Shown: positions 43,045 to 53,360, counted from the first letter of the stretch. The stretch is 64,000 nt of DNA from Pseudanabaena biceps (GCA_013361095.1 JAATWA010000003.1:1-64000); one strand, 5' to 3'. Notes: generated by a model not told the origin, from the letters alone. Numbers and translations are program-made.

Positions 43045-43605
43045 GTGAAATATTTAAAACATTCAATTCTTGGCTTGGCTTTTCTATGGGCTGGTTCTTT
43101 GCCTACGGCGACTTTCGCCAGTCCCCTAATCAGGAAACAGTTATCTATCAGTGAGGCTTCGGGTCAAACTGGGGTTAATTCTGTGGTTAGTTTGTCGCCG
43201 ATGCAATCTCTCAGCATTAGTTTCATAAAGACTGGTGAGGTTGTTAAAAAAGTCTGGCTGGGAAATCCTGCCAAGGTTGTCATCGATTACGATTCGCCGC
43301 TTTGTAAAGATGTGGCGAAAGAGTCGAGTTGCGGTGCAAATGTCATTTATTTGCGGGAACTAGATCGTCCTTTGGATCTGGATATGAATTTGCCCGATTC
43401 GGCAAAAGGTTCTCTCACTTCTTTGACAGTGATTACTACTGGCTCTAGTGGTGCTAAAAATCTGTACCAATTTCAACTGGTGCTGGGAGAGTCTGCGCCT
43501 GCTTATAGCGTTTTAGAGATCGTTCCCGATTCCCAGATTCGCAGGCTTGCGCCTTTAACACCTGTTAAACCTGCTGAGAAAACTAGACTTTCGTCGGATT
43601 CGTAA
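43045..43605 (+). CDS. VirB9/TrbG-like exported protein
   Basis: 186 aa from GTG/ATG at 43045, signal peptide (HSILGLAFLWAGSLPTATFA). The mature part is beta-rich with a VKKVWLGNPAKVVIDYD segment typical of the N-domain of VirB9/TrbG. It is shorter than most VirB9 (about 270-300 aa), so the C-terminal domain may be missing or diverged. Located between virB10 and virD4. Confidence 0.55.
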   Translation: MKYLKHSILGLAFLWAGSLPTATFASPLIRKQLSISEASGQTGVNSVVSLSPMQSLSISFIKTGEVVKKVWLGNPAKVVIDYDSPLCKDVAKESSCGANVIYLRELDRPLDLDMNLPDSAKGSLTSLTVITTGSSGAKNLYQFQLVLGESAPAYSVLEIVPDSQIRRLAPLTPVKPAEKTRLSSDS

Positions 43606-43606
43606 C

Positions 43607-45544
43607 ATGCATTTTTTCAGATTTTTATTGCTAAAAAAGAGTTTCGTACTATTGGCGATCGCTTTGACGGTGAGTTGGTTTGGATTAGCAGCGGCTGTTC
43701 AATCTCAGTCGGTTGAGAATTCTAATTTGCAACCTAAACCCGCATCTGAGGCTCCAGCCGTACCCTCTGGTATTAGCAGTATGGGCAATCAGTTACTTTC
43801 GCCAACAGGCGGTGTTATTGCTTTCTGCGTGCTTGGCATGTTTTTCCTTGGCAATTCCAATGGCAATAACAAAAATAAGTTGGCTCAAGGGCATTGGGCG
43901 ACGGCTAAGGAAATTGCTGCGGCTCGCAAAAAGGCTAGGGAGCAAATCAATCATCGCGAACGGAATAAGACATCTTTATTTATCGTTAGTCCGCAATTAA
44001 TTATCCCCCAAGAGTTAGTTTCGCGTCCTGGGGTTGCTACGCCTAACCTAGAGCATCCTGCTAAGGGAGATAAGCCAAAGGTCATTCAAATAAAGAAGGC
44101 GGAAAGAACGATTTGGTTGCCCGATTGCAATCGTGGTGTGGCGGTACTGGGTGGCACTGGTTCGGGTAAGACCTATGGCGTGATCGATCCTGCCATCCGC
44201 AGCGCGATTGATCAAGGGTTTCCGATTATTCTCTATGACTACAAGTATGCCGAACAGTCTTCTCGGATTGCGGGTATTGCGGCGGAGGCGGGATATAAGG
44301 TCAGTATTTTTGCGCCTAGTTTTCCTGAAAGTGGTATTTGCAATCCCCTCGATTTCATTCGCGATGCGGCGGATGTGGATATGGCACGACAGGTGGCGAT
44401 CGTTCTCAATCGTAATTTTAAATCTGGCGGGCAAGGTGGCGAAGATCCTTTTTTCACTAATAGCGGCGACCAGTTGATTCAGGCGGTGTTGTTACTGGCG
44501 AAAACTACTCCATATCCTGACATTATTTTCTGTGCCAAGGCTTTAGGGGCTAGCAATCTTCCCGCTAGAGTCCAAAATGCGAAGTTGCCAACTTGGGTGG
44601 AGACCAGTTTTGGTCAGTTGATTTCGATGGCGGATTCTGAGAAAACAGTTGCTTCGGTAATCTCTACGGCGAGCATTCTCTTCAGTCGTTTCATGTCCCC
44701 CGATATTCTCAGTGTTTTCTGTGGCAAGACGACGATACCGATCGAGCTTAAAGGTAAACACTTGCTGGTTATTGGCATGAAGCGAGAGAAGCAGGATGTG
44801 GTCGCGCCGCTGTTGGCGACGGTGTTGCATATGATTGTCACCCGCAATGTTGTTTCTAAGAAACGGGAAGATCCTTTGCTGGTAGCGATCGATGAGTTGC
44901 CGACGCTTTATTTACCGAGTTTGGTGCAATGGCTGAATGTCCATCGTGAGGATGGATTGTCCTGTATGTTGGGCTTTCAAAATCTCGTGCAGCTCGAAGA
45001 AACCTATGGCAAGGAGGTATCGAGGGCGATCTTTGGTGGCTGTGCGACTAAGGCAATTTTCAATCCTCTCGAACCCGAATCAGCGAAGATTTTTTCCGAT
45101 TATCTCGGCGATGAGCATTTGAAATACAAGTCTAAATCGCGCAGTACTGGTGGTGGCAAGACCAGTACTAGCATTTCCGATCAGGAACGTACTCGTAAAC
45201 TATTTGCGCCAGAGGATTTTCTGAAGCTACCGCAGGGCCATTGCATTCTTATTTCCCCAGGCTATAGCTCTAAGACAGAATCGAATGTTCCCCGTCGCTT
45301 GAATATCAAAATCCCGAAAACCGATGCGGCAAGGACGGAGCGGAGCAGATCGATTTGGGATCGGTTGAAGGTCAAGTTAGCCCAAGCAGGGCAGCAGGTA
45401 GCGATTACGGATGCGACGATCTTGGCTCGGAAAGATTACTTTCTCGATCATTTTCCTTTGCCTGGTGATGCTGCTGCGCCTAAATCGGCGGCGGGTAATA
45501 AGGGAACTAAAAACAATAATCCCGATTGGCTAAATCTTTTGTAG
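43607..45544 (+). CDS. virD4: VirD4/TraG-type coupling protein
   Basis: 645 aa, two N-terminal membrane segments (about 10-32 and 66-83), Walker A LGGTGSGKTYG (181-191) and Walker B LLVAIDELPTL near 425, then a TraG-like C-terminus (GFQNLVQLEETYG, GGCATKAIFNP). It recruits the relaxase-DNA complex to the channel. It begins 1 bp after the VirB9-like gene. Confidence 0.88.
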   Translation: MHFFRFLLLKKSFVLLAIALTVSWFGLAAAVQSQSVENSNLQPKPASEAPAVPSGISSMGNQLLSPTGGVIAFCVLGMFFLGNSNGNNKNKLAQGHWATAKEIAAARKKAREQINHRERNKTSLFIVSPQLIIPQELVSRPGVATPNLEHPAKGDKPKVIQIKKAERTIWLPDCNRGVAVLGGTGSGKTYGVIDPAIRSAIDQGFPIILYDYKYAEQSSRIAGIAAEAGYKVSIFAPSFPESGICNPLDFIRDAADVDMARQVAIVLNRNFKSGGQGGEDPFFTNSGDQLIQAVLLLAKTTPYPDIIFCAKALGASNLPARVQNAKLPTWVETSFGQLISMADSEKTVASVISTASILFSRFMSPDILSVFCGKTTIPIELKGKHLLVIGMKREKQDVVAPLLATVLHMIVTRNVVSKKREDPLLVAIDELPTLYLPSLVQWLNVHREDGLSCMLGFQNLVQLEETYGKEVSRAIFGGCATKAIFNPLEPESAKIFSDYLGDEHLKYKSKSRSTGGGKTSTSISDQERTRKLFAPEDFLKLPQGHCILISPGYSSKTESNVPRRLNIKIPKTDAARTERSRSIWDRLKVKLAQAGQQVAITDATILARKDYFLDHFPLPGDAAAPKSAAGNKGTKNNNPDWLNLL

Positions 45545-45553
45545 AGGTGACTT

Positions 45554-46642
45554 ATGGTTTTTATTAATTCTTCAGAGGCATCACAGGCTAATAATCACCA
45601 AATTGCGATCGCGCAAACGACGATTGAGGCTTTGGCGGAATTGTTGAAGTTATTGCTTGCCAAAAAGGAGGCTTTGCAACAAGGTGAACTGCCTGAGAAG
45701 GATTCAGAGTCTATCTCGCAAATGACGGATGAGGAGTGGGACAGGATATCGCAAGAATGGGAGCAGGATATTATGGATGATTGGTGGAAACGCTATCAAG
45801 CCGTTCCTAATCCTTCTCCTGCTAGTCCAGAATCTTCAGGGGTTCTCGTTCCCTTGGGAAGTTTTCTGGATAAGGGCGACCCTGATTTTGTAAATCTACC
45901 CTTTTCGCCGATCGATCCGTCGCCTTTGTCTGGTAGCAACCAACCCGTACTTGAGGCTTCAGATCGACCAGCTCTATCGTTGGATGAGTTTGGACAACAG
46001 GTGATAGCGGGCGTAGCGGTTGCTCTCGTTGACAAGCTTGGTGTTGATGGCAAGTATGAGGCTGAGGGCTATAGGATTCAGGGTGCTGTCATCGATGGCG
46101 AGGATTTTTATGAGATTCACAATCTCGATGGCGATTGTATTGCTAGTTTTGTGTTGGATAGAAATCGATATCCTCCTGCAATCTTTATTGAGGACTACAC
46201 GACTATCGATGACCGCATTGAGTTTACGGAGACGGCTTTTCAAACCGATACCATTGATGTGGCGGATTTGACTCGCGAACAAGGTTATTTAGCGGCTATA
46301 GATAAACTGGGCGACCTCGCTCCTGCGGGTTCTAGAGGTGTGGTTCTGGCTGAGAATGCTCTGACGATTACCAGTCATAGCAATTTCAAGGGTAATGATT
46401 ACACGATCGCTCGGGATGTTGGCGGCGACATTACCATCTCCAACAACCATACGGGTTCGTCGATTTTGCAGACGCAAAAAGGCAAGATTTCTGCTCAGTC
46501 TTTGACTCATGCCGATCTGGTCAAGTTCAAGGAGGTTTACGAACAGATGGGAACCCAATCCCCTATCGTTCGTGGTGAGACTCCAATTATGAAATCAGCT
46601 TTACCTCCCGTTCGTTCTTCGCCAGATCTGGAATTGGGTTGA
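45554..46642 (+). CDS. Unknown conjugation-operon protein A (362 aa)
   Basis: Soluble, acidic N-terminal half with a helical start and Pro-rich linker; from about residue 165 a compact alpha/beta segment (VDKLGVDGKYEAEGYRIQGAVIDGEDFYEIHNLDGDCIASFVLD) and a C-terminal segment (ITSHSNFKGNDYTIARDVGGDITI). Not recognised. Its position between virD4 and topA, and a tail that ends in KISAQSLTHADLVKFKEV, suggest a transfer accessory protein. Confidence 0.6.
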   Translation: MVFINSSEASQANNHQIAIAQTTIEALAELLKLLLAKKEALQQGELPEKDSESISQMTDEEWDRISQEWEQDIMDDWWKRYQAVPNPSPASPESSGVLVPLGSFLDKGDPDFVNLPFSPIDPSPLSGSNQPVLEASDRPALSLDEFGQQVIAGVAVALVDKLGVDGKYEAEGYRIQGAVIDGEDFYEIHNLDGDCIASFVLDRNRYPPAIFIEDYTTIDDRIEFTETAFQTDTIDVADLTREQGYLAAIDKLGDLAPAGSRGVVLAENALTITSHSNFKGNDYTIARDVGGDITISNNHTGSSILQTQKGKISAQSLTHADLVKFKEVYEQMGTQSPIVRGETPIMKSALPPVRSSPDLELG

Positions 46643-46646
46643 TTTT

Positions 46647-47633
46647 ATGGTTGTCGAATTGGAAGTATTTAACGAGCTTGTAAAGCTTTACGAGAGCGAT
46701 ATTTTAAGTGGAAGTGACATGGATAAAGATGATGTGTTTGATAAAGATGACGTTTTTGATGAAGATTATGAAAAAGCTCCTATATTTGCATTGACTGCTG
46801 AAGATAGGGATACTTTTACAACTGCCTATAAAGAAAGAACTTCAGTCTTTAAAAAGTCCATAGCCGATCGCCAAAATCTTCTGACAGAAAAGCAAAGTCT
46901 GATCGACATTGATGCTCCGTCTGAAACGGTTGATGAATTAGCCCAAGCAATTTTTCAAAATGAAGAAAATATTGAAAGTCTGATTAACGAGTTAATCAGT
47001 TATCGAGACGTATTGGGTTACGATGCCAAGCGAGAACAGAAGGCTTTTGAAGCTAATGAAGACCTATTTAGTAATAGCTCTCCACCTTCATTTGAGAGTA
47101 TTTCTGCGTTTGTTTTTGATGCGTTAGAGAAGCCTAAAGAGTCTATCGATATAAACGAGCAAAGGGAATCTGCATATCCTGTCAATGATTCGGTCGATCT
47201 GGTTTCCTCCTTTGATGCGATCGCGTTGACGATGTTTGATGCGTTAGATAGCACGGAAGATTATTCTCGCGATATCGACGATCTGGGGGAAACTGAATCT
47301 CCTGCGATCGCGATTAGTAAAGACAATCTGGAAGAGCAACGCGATCTCCAACTCGCCCGCGATTGTCGAGAGATTTTACAAGCCCAAGGGCAAGACCTCG
47401 GTAAGGCGGTTGTCTTTGAACGTCCCGATGGAAATGGGGTTTATCGATTTAGCCTAGAAAAGGAGTCGGACACGATGACTTTAGATGCGAAAGATCGTCC
47501 TAAAGCTCCAATTCTAATTGAGTCTCAAGGAAAAATTATTAATTCTCAAGTTACCAGTAAAGATGCCGAGCGAATTGGCAAGGCTGCATCGATGCTGAAC
47601 GAACAATCCCAATCCAATCAAATTACTAGATAA
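46647..47633 (+). CDS. Unknown conjugation-operon protein B (328 aa)
   Basis: Very acidic N-terminus (DMDKDDVFDKDDVFDEDYEK, a small internal repeat), a helical middle and a C-terminal ~90 residues (RDCREILQAQGQDLGKAVVFERPDGNGVYRFSLE...). It starts 4 bp after protein A and ends 8 bp before topA, clearly the same operon. The C-terminal part may be a small alpha/beta module distantly like that of protein A. No known family identified. Confidence 0.6.
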   Translation: MVVELEVFNELVKLYESDILSGSDMDKDDVFDKDDVFDEDYEKAPIFALTAEDRDTFTTAYKERTSVFKKSIADRQNLLTEKQSLIDIDAPSETVDELAQAIFQNEENIESLINELISYRDVLGYDAKREQKAFEANEDLFSNSSPPSFESISAFVFDALEKPKESIDINEQRESAYPVNDSVDLVSSFDAIALTMFDALDSTEDYSRDIDDLGETESPAIAISKDNLEEQRDLQLARDCREILQAQGQDLGKAVVFERPDGNGVYRFSLEKESDTMTLDAKDRPKAPILIESQGKIINSQVTSKDAERIGKAASMLNEQSQSNQITR

Positions 47634-47641
47634 GAATCAAA

Positions 47642-49801
47642 ATGAAGAAATTACTATTAGTTGAATCTCCGTCTAAATGCAAAACCATCCAAGCGATTCT
47701 CGGCTCTGAATGGCAGGTTGAAGCGTCTTTTGGGCATTTCACCGAACTGTCCAAAGATGGCGACGATCGCTTGGGCTTTACGATGCATCCAGATACCCAT
47801 CAAATTGAATGTCGTTACCAATTGACGGAAGGCAAGGGAAAACAGGTTGTCACGAAGCTCCGTGCTGCGGTCAAGAATGCTTCAGAGGTGGTGCTTGCTA
47901 CCGATGGCGATCGCGAGGGCGAGGGGATTGCTTGGCATTTACAACAGCAACTCAAGTTGCGTAATCCTAAACGGGCTGTCTATAACCAAATTACGCCTGC
48001 GGCGGTTAAGGCGGCGATCGCTAATGCTCATCAGTTGGATTTAAACTTGATTTCGGCTCAGAGAGCCAGACAATGTTTAGATCGGTTGATTGGGTTTAAG
48101 GTGTCGCCTTTGGTGCGACAAACCAGTGGCGGTAGTTCGGCTGGTCGGGTGCAGTCGGTGGCTTTGCATATTGTTTGTCAGCGCGAACGTGAGATTAGTA
48201 GTTTCGTTCCCAAGGATTATTGGTCGGTCTGGACGGAATATTGCGAGGGCTTTAGGGCTTATTATGCGGGTACGAACGAGATTGAGCCTGTGGTTGAAGA
48301 TGCTGAGGTTGCTGACGATGCGGCGGAATCGCTTCGGGAAGAGAGTGTTGAGTCAAAGCAGGTGTTGTCAGAGCAAGAAGCAACGGAAATAGTTGACACT
48401 GCGCGGCAAAATCCTCACAGCGTCAAAGAGTCTAAAGGGGTAACTGTTCAGAAATCACCACCTCCACCCTTCATTACCAGTTCCTTACAGCAAGTCGCTT
48501 CCGTTCGTTTGGGTTTATCGCCTGAAGAGACGATGAAGATTGCTCAGGAGCTATTTGAAGGGGTCGATTTGCCTCAAGGTCGGAAGGGTTTGATTACCTA
48601 CCATCGTACCGACAGTACTAGTTTGGCTCCTGAGTTTTGTGCGGAGGTGAAGGAATGGTTGTTGAAAGAAGATCCAGAGAACGTGCCGAAGGCAACTACG
48701 CGGCATCGTGAAAAAGCGAATGCTCAATCTGCCCATGAGGCAATTCGTCCTACTTACTTGAGTATTACTCCTGAATCTGTCAAAGAACATCTCAGTGCAT
48801 CTCAGCATCAACTCTATGAGCTAATTTGGCTCAGATCTGTTGCCTCTCAATGTGCTAATGCGGTGATTCAAAAAAGCTGCGTGACGATTCAAGCGGGTTC
48901 GACTCTTTGGCAAACCAAGGGTAGTATCCTCGCTTTTGCTGGGTATACCCGTTATTGGAATGACCTTGGCAAAGATAAGCATCTGCCTGAGTTAACCGAA
49001 GGTCAGTCGCTATTTTTCTCAGATATTGGGTTTACGCAGAAACAGACTCAACCGCCATCTCGTTATAGCGAAGCCAAGTTAGTCCAATTACTCGAACGTC
49101 AGGGGGTGGGTAGACCGAGTACTTTTGCTGCGATCGTCAAGACGATTAAGGAACGCGCCTATGTCGTACTTAAGGGTAAAGTGCTGTTGCCGTCGGCTTT
49201 GGGGCTGTCTACCGATGAAGTTTTACACGCGGCTTTTCCAGATCTGCTCAGAGCCGATTTTACGGCTGGGATGGAGACGACTCTGGATGAAATATCGGTC
49301 GGTAAATTGGAGTGGCAGGGCTATTTGATTGATTGGCATCAGTCTTATTTTCAACCGATGTTGACGCTTGCTTACAAGAACATTGGCAGTACTTTGCCTC
49401 CTTCAGATCGCCAAAATGCGATTTCTGATGTTGCTTGTCCTACTTGCGATCGCCCTCTTAGCAAAATCATCTCCAAGAAAGTTAGTGCTGGGCATTTTCT
49501 CAAGTGTGAGCATGGCTGCGAGAATTTGGTCATGTTCTGGAGCGATCGGCGGGAACGATGGGAATTGCCTCAACCAAAAACTGAAAATCCACCTGCGGAT
49601 TTGACAGATTTTCCCTGCCCTGTCTGTAGCAAGCCTCTCGTGAAGATTCCTTATCGTAAGGATGGGATTGATAAGGTCATGCTGAAGTGTTCTGACACCA
49701 AAGCGGCTCAACGCAAAGACCATGCTGATGTGGTTTATTTCTGGACTTCTCAGGGTAGTTATTGGTCTAAAAAGTTCGGTCAGCTTGAGGGTAAGCGCTA
49801 A
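47642..49801 (+). CDS. topA: Plasmid-encoded type IA DNA topoisomerase
   Basis: 719 aa. Toprim domain with LLVESPSKCKTI and DGDREGEGIAWH; catalytic Tyr320 in GLITYHRTDS, close to E. coli Tyr319. Charged insert near 215-270. Two C-terminal zinc-finger-like motifs (CPTCDRP...CEHGCE and CPVCSKP...KCSD). It relaxes negatively supercoiled or single-stranded DNA. Encoded inside a conjugation operon, it may resolve topology of the transferred strand, as TraE/TopB-type plasmid topoisomerases are thought to do. Confidence 0.92.
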   Translation: MKKLLLVESPSKCKTIQAILGSEWQVEASFGHFTELSKDGDDRLGFTMHPDTHQIECRYQLTEGKGKQVVTKLRAAVKNASEVVLATDGDREGEGIAWHLQQQLKLRNPKRAVYNQITPAAVKAAIANAHQLDLNLISAQRARQCLDRLIGFKVSPLVRQTSGGSSAGRVQSVALHIVCQREREISSFVPKDYWSVWTEYCEGFRAYYAGTNEIEPVVEDAEVADDAAESLREESVESKQVLSEQEATEIVDTARQNPHSVKESKGVTVQKSPPPPFITSSLQQVASVRLGLSPEETMKIAQELFEGVDLPQGRKGLITYHRTDSTSLAPEFCAEVKEWLLKEDPENVPKATTRHREKANAQSAHEAIRPTYLSITPESVKEHLSASQHQLYELIWLRSVASQCANAVIQKSCVTIQAGSTLWQTKGSILAFAGYTRYWNDLGKDKHLPELTEGQSLFFSDIGFTQKQTQPPSRYSEAKLVQLLERQGVGRPSTFAAIVKTIKERAYVVLKGKVLLPSALGLSTDEVLHAAFPDLLRADFTAGMETTLDEISVGKLEWQGYLIDWHQSYFQPMLTLAYKNIGSTLPPSDRQNAISDVACPTCDRPLSKIISKKVSAGHFLKCEHGCENLVMFWSDRRERWELPQPKTENPPADLTDFPCPVCSKPLVKIPYRKDGIDKVMLKCSDTKAAQRKDHADVVYFWTSQGSYWSKKFGQLEGKR

Positions 49802-49858
49802 TTTCCTGTTTCTGCTTGGTTGTGAATTTTTTAAACAAAAATTGAGGTCTGTTTTTCG

Positions 49859-52546
49859 ATGAAGGGCGTTCGTAATTTAATGCGCTGGTGTTTCTTGGCG
49901 CTGATGGTGTTGTTTTTTTCGTTCATTCCCATAAACTCAGCTATGGCTGGTTTCCCAACTTGCACGGATCTATCTCGCTGTGGTGACGATAGTTTTTCAG
50001 ATCTTCCCTATACGGTAGAACAATTGCAAATCACTGATTCTCTTGGCAATGTAATCAATAAAAACTACTCACTTTTGGATACTTCTAAGCTCAGTTTGTC
50101 GAGATTTCCACCTCTTAACGTAACTTCTGATGTATTGACTCAAATTCAGGCTTTGTCGCCTGATGTTGTCGGACAGATTGCTGGTCAATATGGGTTAACA
50201 AATTTGAACGGGCTGACGGGTAAGTTGGCGAATATGAGTGACTTGATGCCTATATCTATGGCAATGGGTGCGCTGGATTTGCCGATGTCACAGATTTTTA
50301 GTTTATCCAAGCAGTTCGGGGTCGGTACGATTTCTAATGGCATTTTGCAGAACTCGGCGACGCTTCCTAATAGTCTTGAATCTTTGGGATTAAATGGTTT
50401 GGGGATTTCGATGCTGCCGATTCAGAACATTATCGATGGCGTATCGGGACTATCGGATTTATCCTTATTTCAAGCTCCAGCGATCGCGGCAGTGGCGGGT
50501 GTGGCTGGTTTGGGTTATGTCTTGCCTGATAGTGACATCTCTTCAATAACTGTGGGTCAAGCGCTGAAGCTGCTGCCATCTATGGGGGCTTTACCTCTTA
50601 ATGTCTTAGATCCAACTCAGGCGATCGCCAATCTGCCACCTATGGCTCAATCTGTGTTGGGCAATTTGAATATTACTAACTTGTCTCAGGTGAGTCAGTT
50701 GATTCCGTCTAATTTGATTAATTTTGGAGGCGGGAATGGCATATTATCTGGAATCGATCCTCGTAATTTGACCTTATCGAGTTTTTCTATTAATTCGATA
50801 CCTGGTCTAGCGAATACGCCTTTGTCTGGGCTTCAAGGGGCGGAGCAGTTACCGATTTCTTCGATTCCCGGGTTAAAGGATATTCCTGTTAGCAAGTTAC
50901 CAATCCCGTTAATCGCTCAGGCGGGGACGAAGATAGGACTTGTGGATATCGTTTTTGAAAAAGCTGAACATCAATTGCCACAACCAGATCGGGTGATTAG
51001 TGGCACTTTACCAGATCCATCGAATAATCTTGCGAAGGTGTTATGTCCTAGTAAAGGCTGCTCTGGGATGGAGATTCATCAATTGGATGCTCCTGATTTC
51101 AAGGGCTATCACTGGATGGATGATTCTTATACTGGTCAAGATGGGTTTGGTCCTGCTTGCTTGCCTTTTGGCTGTCGGGGTCCTGTTGGTAATCATCCCT
51201 ATGGGCTGGCGGCGAGGGTGGCTATTTCTAGTCCTAGTGAGGCTAATGGTCGGTTACAGACTAAGCTTTATTTTCATGCTTGTTGGACGATTCCCTTTGT
51301 CGGTTATACCTGTACTCCCTATGCTTTGCCTGCGGGTGGGCTGCCTTTTATTACTTACAATGAGAAGGATTCGTTTTTGTTTTTGCCGCCTGGCTCTCAG
51401 GTTACGGGGAACAACTACAACTACCCTAGCTATAAACCTAATACTTGTTCTACTAGTGGTTCGCCGATCGCTCCAAGTCAGTTGGATTCGTTGAGTAAGG
51501 CTGTGTTTAATGCTTCTAGTGAGGCAAGAGGGATTAGCGAGTCAGGGGCGGCTGAAGCGATTCCTTTGATTATTCAAGCATGTTCTAAGTATGGGGTGAC
51601 GGATTCCGCGCAGCTTTCCTATGTTTTGGCGAGTACGCTCCATGAGAGTGATGGCTATGGCACGATGAATGAGTATGGCAAGCCTAATTACGATTCTTGC
51701 GGCTATGGTCGTGGTTATATTCAGCTTACTTGGTGTTCCAATTATCAAAAGGCTGCCGATTTTCTCAGTATTCCCGATTTGGCGACGAATCCAGATCTGG
51801 CTACCGATCCGAAAGTGGCGGCGGATATTACTTGTGGAGGCATGAAGACGGGGATGTTCACGGGTGTGGGCTTGAGCGATTACATTCCTGCTGGTGGCAG
51901 TCCCGACTATACGGCTGCGAGAAAGATTGTTAACGATAATGATAAGAGCAATCTTATTGCTGATTATGCGAAGACAATTCAAACGGCGATCGATGGGGTG
52001 AATGCTTCTGGTAATTCTCCTGCAACTCCTGCTGCGGTTCCGACGGTTGCTTCGGTCTGTAGTTCTAGTAATACGGGTTCTCAAGCATATTCGGGTAAGC
52101 CGATTAATGGTTGGTGCGATCCTTTGCCTGATGGGATTCAGACGCATCCTTTTGGTGAATATCCCCACGGTGGTCCGCCTGCTCATGTTCATGGTGGTAT
52201 CGATATTGCTGGCGTTGAGGGTGCGACGGTTTATGCGGCGGCGGATGGGGTTGTCGTTGATGTGGAAGGCTCCTGCTCTGTTGGCGATATGGGTTGCGGT
52301 GGCGGTTATGGCAATTTAGTGGTGTTGCAACATTCGGGCAATCGGCAAGGCTTGTTTACTTTGTATGGTCATAATGCTCGACCTCTGGTCAATAGGGGCG
52401 ATCTGGTTAAGTGCGGTCAGCCGATCTCAATTCAAGGTACTACTGGTGCTTCATTTGGCGATCATTCTCATTTTGAGGTTAAGACTTCCGAAGCCAGTGG
52501 TACGGTCAGTCCCAAGTCTGTGGGGGTTCCGAATATGCAGTCGTAA
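49859..52546 (+). CDS. Bifunctional cell-wall hydrolase: GH19-like domain plus M23 peptidase
   Basis: 895 aa with signal peptide (FLALMVLFFSFIPINSAMA). Residues ~30-350 contain leucine/proline-rich repeats (for example PGLANTPLSGLQGAEQLPISSIPGLKDIPVSKLP). About 560-715 is chitinase/lysozyme-like (LSYVLASTLHESDGYGTMNEYG...GYGRGYIQLTWCSNYQKA) with candidate Glu in HESDG. About 760-885 is an M23 endopeptidase with HVHGGIDIAG and HSHFEV metal ligands. It probably opens peptidoglycan for the T4SS, replacing VirB1. Confidence 0.8.
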   Translation: MKGVRNLMRWCFLALMVLFFSFIPINSAMAGFPTCTDLSRCGDDSFSDLPYTVEQLQITDSLGNVINKNYSLLDTSKLSLSRFPPLNVTSDVLTQIQALSPDVVGQIAGQYGLTNLNGLTGKLANMSDLMPISMAMGALDLPMSQIFSLSKQFGVGTISNGILQNSATLPNSLESLGLNGLGISMLPIQNIIDGVSGLSDLSLFQAPAIAAVAGVAGLGYVLPDSDISSITVGQALKLLPSMGALPLNVLDPTQAIANLPPMAQSVLGNLNITNLSQVSQLIPSNLINFGGGNGILSGIDPRNLTLSSFSINSIPGLANTPLSGLQGAEQLPISSIPGLKDIPVSKLPIPLIAQAGTKIGLVDIVFEKAEHQLPQPDRVISGTLPDPSNNLAKVLCPSKGCSGMEIHQLDAPDFKGYHWMDDSYTGQDGFGPACLPFGCRGPVGNHPYGLAARVAISSPSEANGRLQTKLYFHACWTIPFVGYTCTPYALPAGGLPFITYNEKDSFLFLPPGSQVTGNNYNYPSYKPNTCSTSGSPIAPSQLDSLSKAVFNASSEARGISESGAAEAIPLIIQACSKYGVTDSAQLSYVLASTLHESDGYGTMNEYGKPNYDSCGYGRGYIQLTWCSNYQKAADFLSIPDLATNPDLATDPKVAADITCGGMKTGMFTGVGLSDYIPAGGSPDYTAARKIVNDNDKSNLIADYAKTIQTAIDGVNASGNSPATPAAVPTVASVCSSSNTGSQAYSGKPINGWCDPLPDGIQTHPFGEYPHGGPPAHVHGGIDIAGVEGATVYAAADGVVVDVEGSCSVGDMGCGGGYGNLVVLQHSGNRQGLFTLYGHNARPLVNRGDLVKCGQPISIQGTTGASFGDHSHFEVKTSEASGTVSPKSVGVPNMQS

Positions 52547-52601
52547 TATTGAATTTGTTGTGTGTTGGTTTTTTATTTAGTTATTAGTTATTGAGGAGTT
52601 T

Positions 52602-53222
52602 ATGAAGTTTAGATCTTTCGGGTTTCGGGTTTTGGTGGTAATTGTGTTTGCGCTGATCGCTTTTGCGATTCCTGCGATCGCTCAACGGGCTAGTTCTTCT
52701 GGTAATGTGAAAAGTTGGATTTGGACTGAGGTTGATTTGGCTCCTGTTGTTGCTTCTTTGCGGGTTAGTCTCGAACCGACTGGAGTTCCTTTGCGTTTGC
52801 CAACTAAGACTTTTGTTAGCGGTGCTAAACCTTTACAGGTTTATCTGGATTCTGATAAGCCTAGTGCCAATGGATACGATATCAGTATCGGCTATAGGAA
52901 GGGTTGTGATTTTGCTAATTCTTGTCGGATCGGTTCTGTGGAAGCGAGAAGGCTTTCGGATCGATCTCCTTCTCTTGATAAGGCTCATCCTCCCGAACCA
53001 GATGTGAATGGGGTTATCCGTCATCGTTCTGATGAAGAGGCGGGTTCGGTTAGTTTAGCGGGTGGTATTCAAGGTTATTTTGTACCTTGGGTCTGTGGTG
53101 CTAGCTGCAATGATGCTCAAGTTTATTGGGATGAAAATGGTTTTCGCTATGCGGTTGGGATTAAGGTTGGGAATAAAAACAATTTGATTCAGATGGCTAA
53201 TTCGGCTATCTCGCAAATTTGA
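52602..53222 (+). CDS. Exported hypothetical protein (206 aa)
   Basis: Signal peptide (FRVLVVIVFALIAFAIPAIA) followed by a beta-rich mature region with four cysteines (KGCDFANSCRIG; VPWVCGASCNDAQ), probably disulfide-bonded. Last gene of the conjugation operon, 55 bp after the wall hydrolase. May be a surface or outer-membrane transfer component. Unknown family. Confidence 0.6.
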   Translation: MKFRSFGFRVLVVIVFALIAFAIPAIAQRASSSGNVKSWIWTEVDLAPVVASLRVSLEPTGVPLRLPTKTFVSGAKPLQVYLDSDKPSANGYDISIGYRKGCDFANSCRIGSVEARRLSDRSPSLDKAHPPEPDVNGVIRHRSDEEAGSVSLAGGIQGYFVPWVCGASCNDAQVYWDENGFRYAVGIKVGNKNNLIQMANSAISQI

Positions 53223-53360
53223 TGAATTTCTGTTCCTTAAATTATTAATATTCTGTCTTAAATCAATAGAATTATTCCAATAATATATAAAAGAACCAAT
53301 TCCATTTAGTAGATTTGCATATAATAAATAATAGTTTCACTACACTTTAATAAATTCAGA

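Noticed and set aside
51542..52192. 216-aa Arg/Ile-rich minus-strand frame
   Set aside because: Antisense shadow of the wall-hydrolase gene; composition is unlike a real protein.
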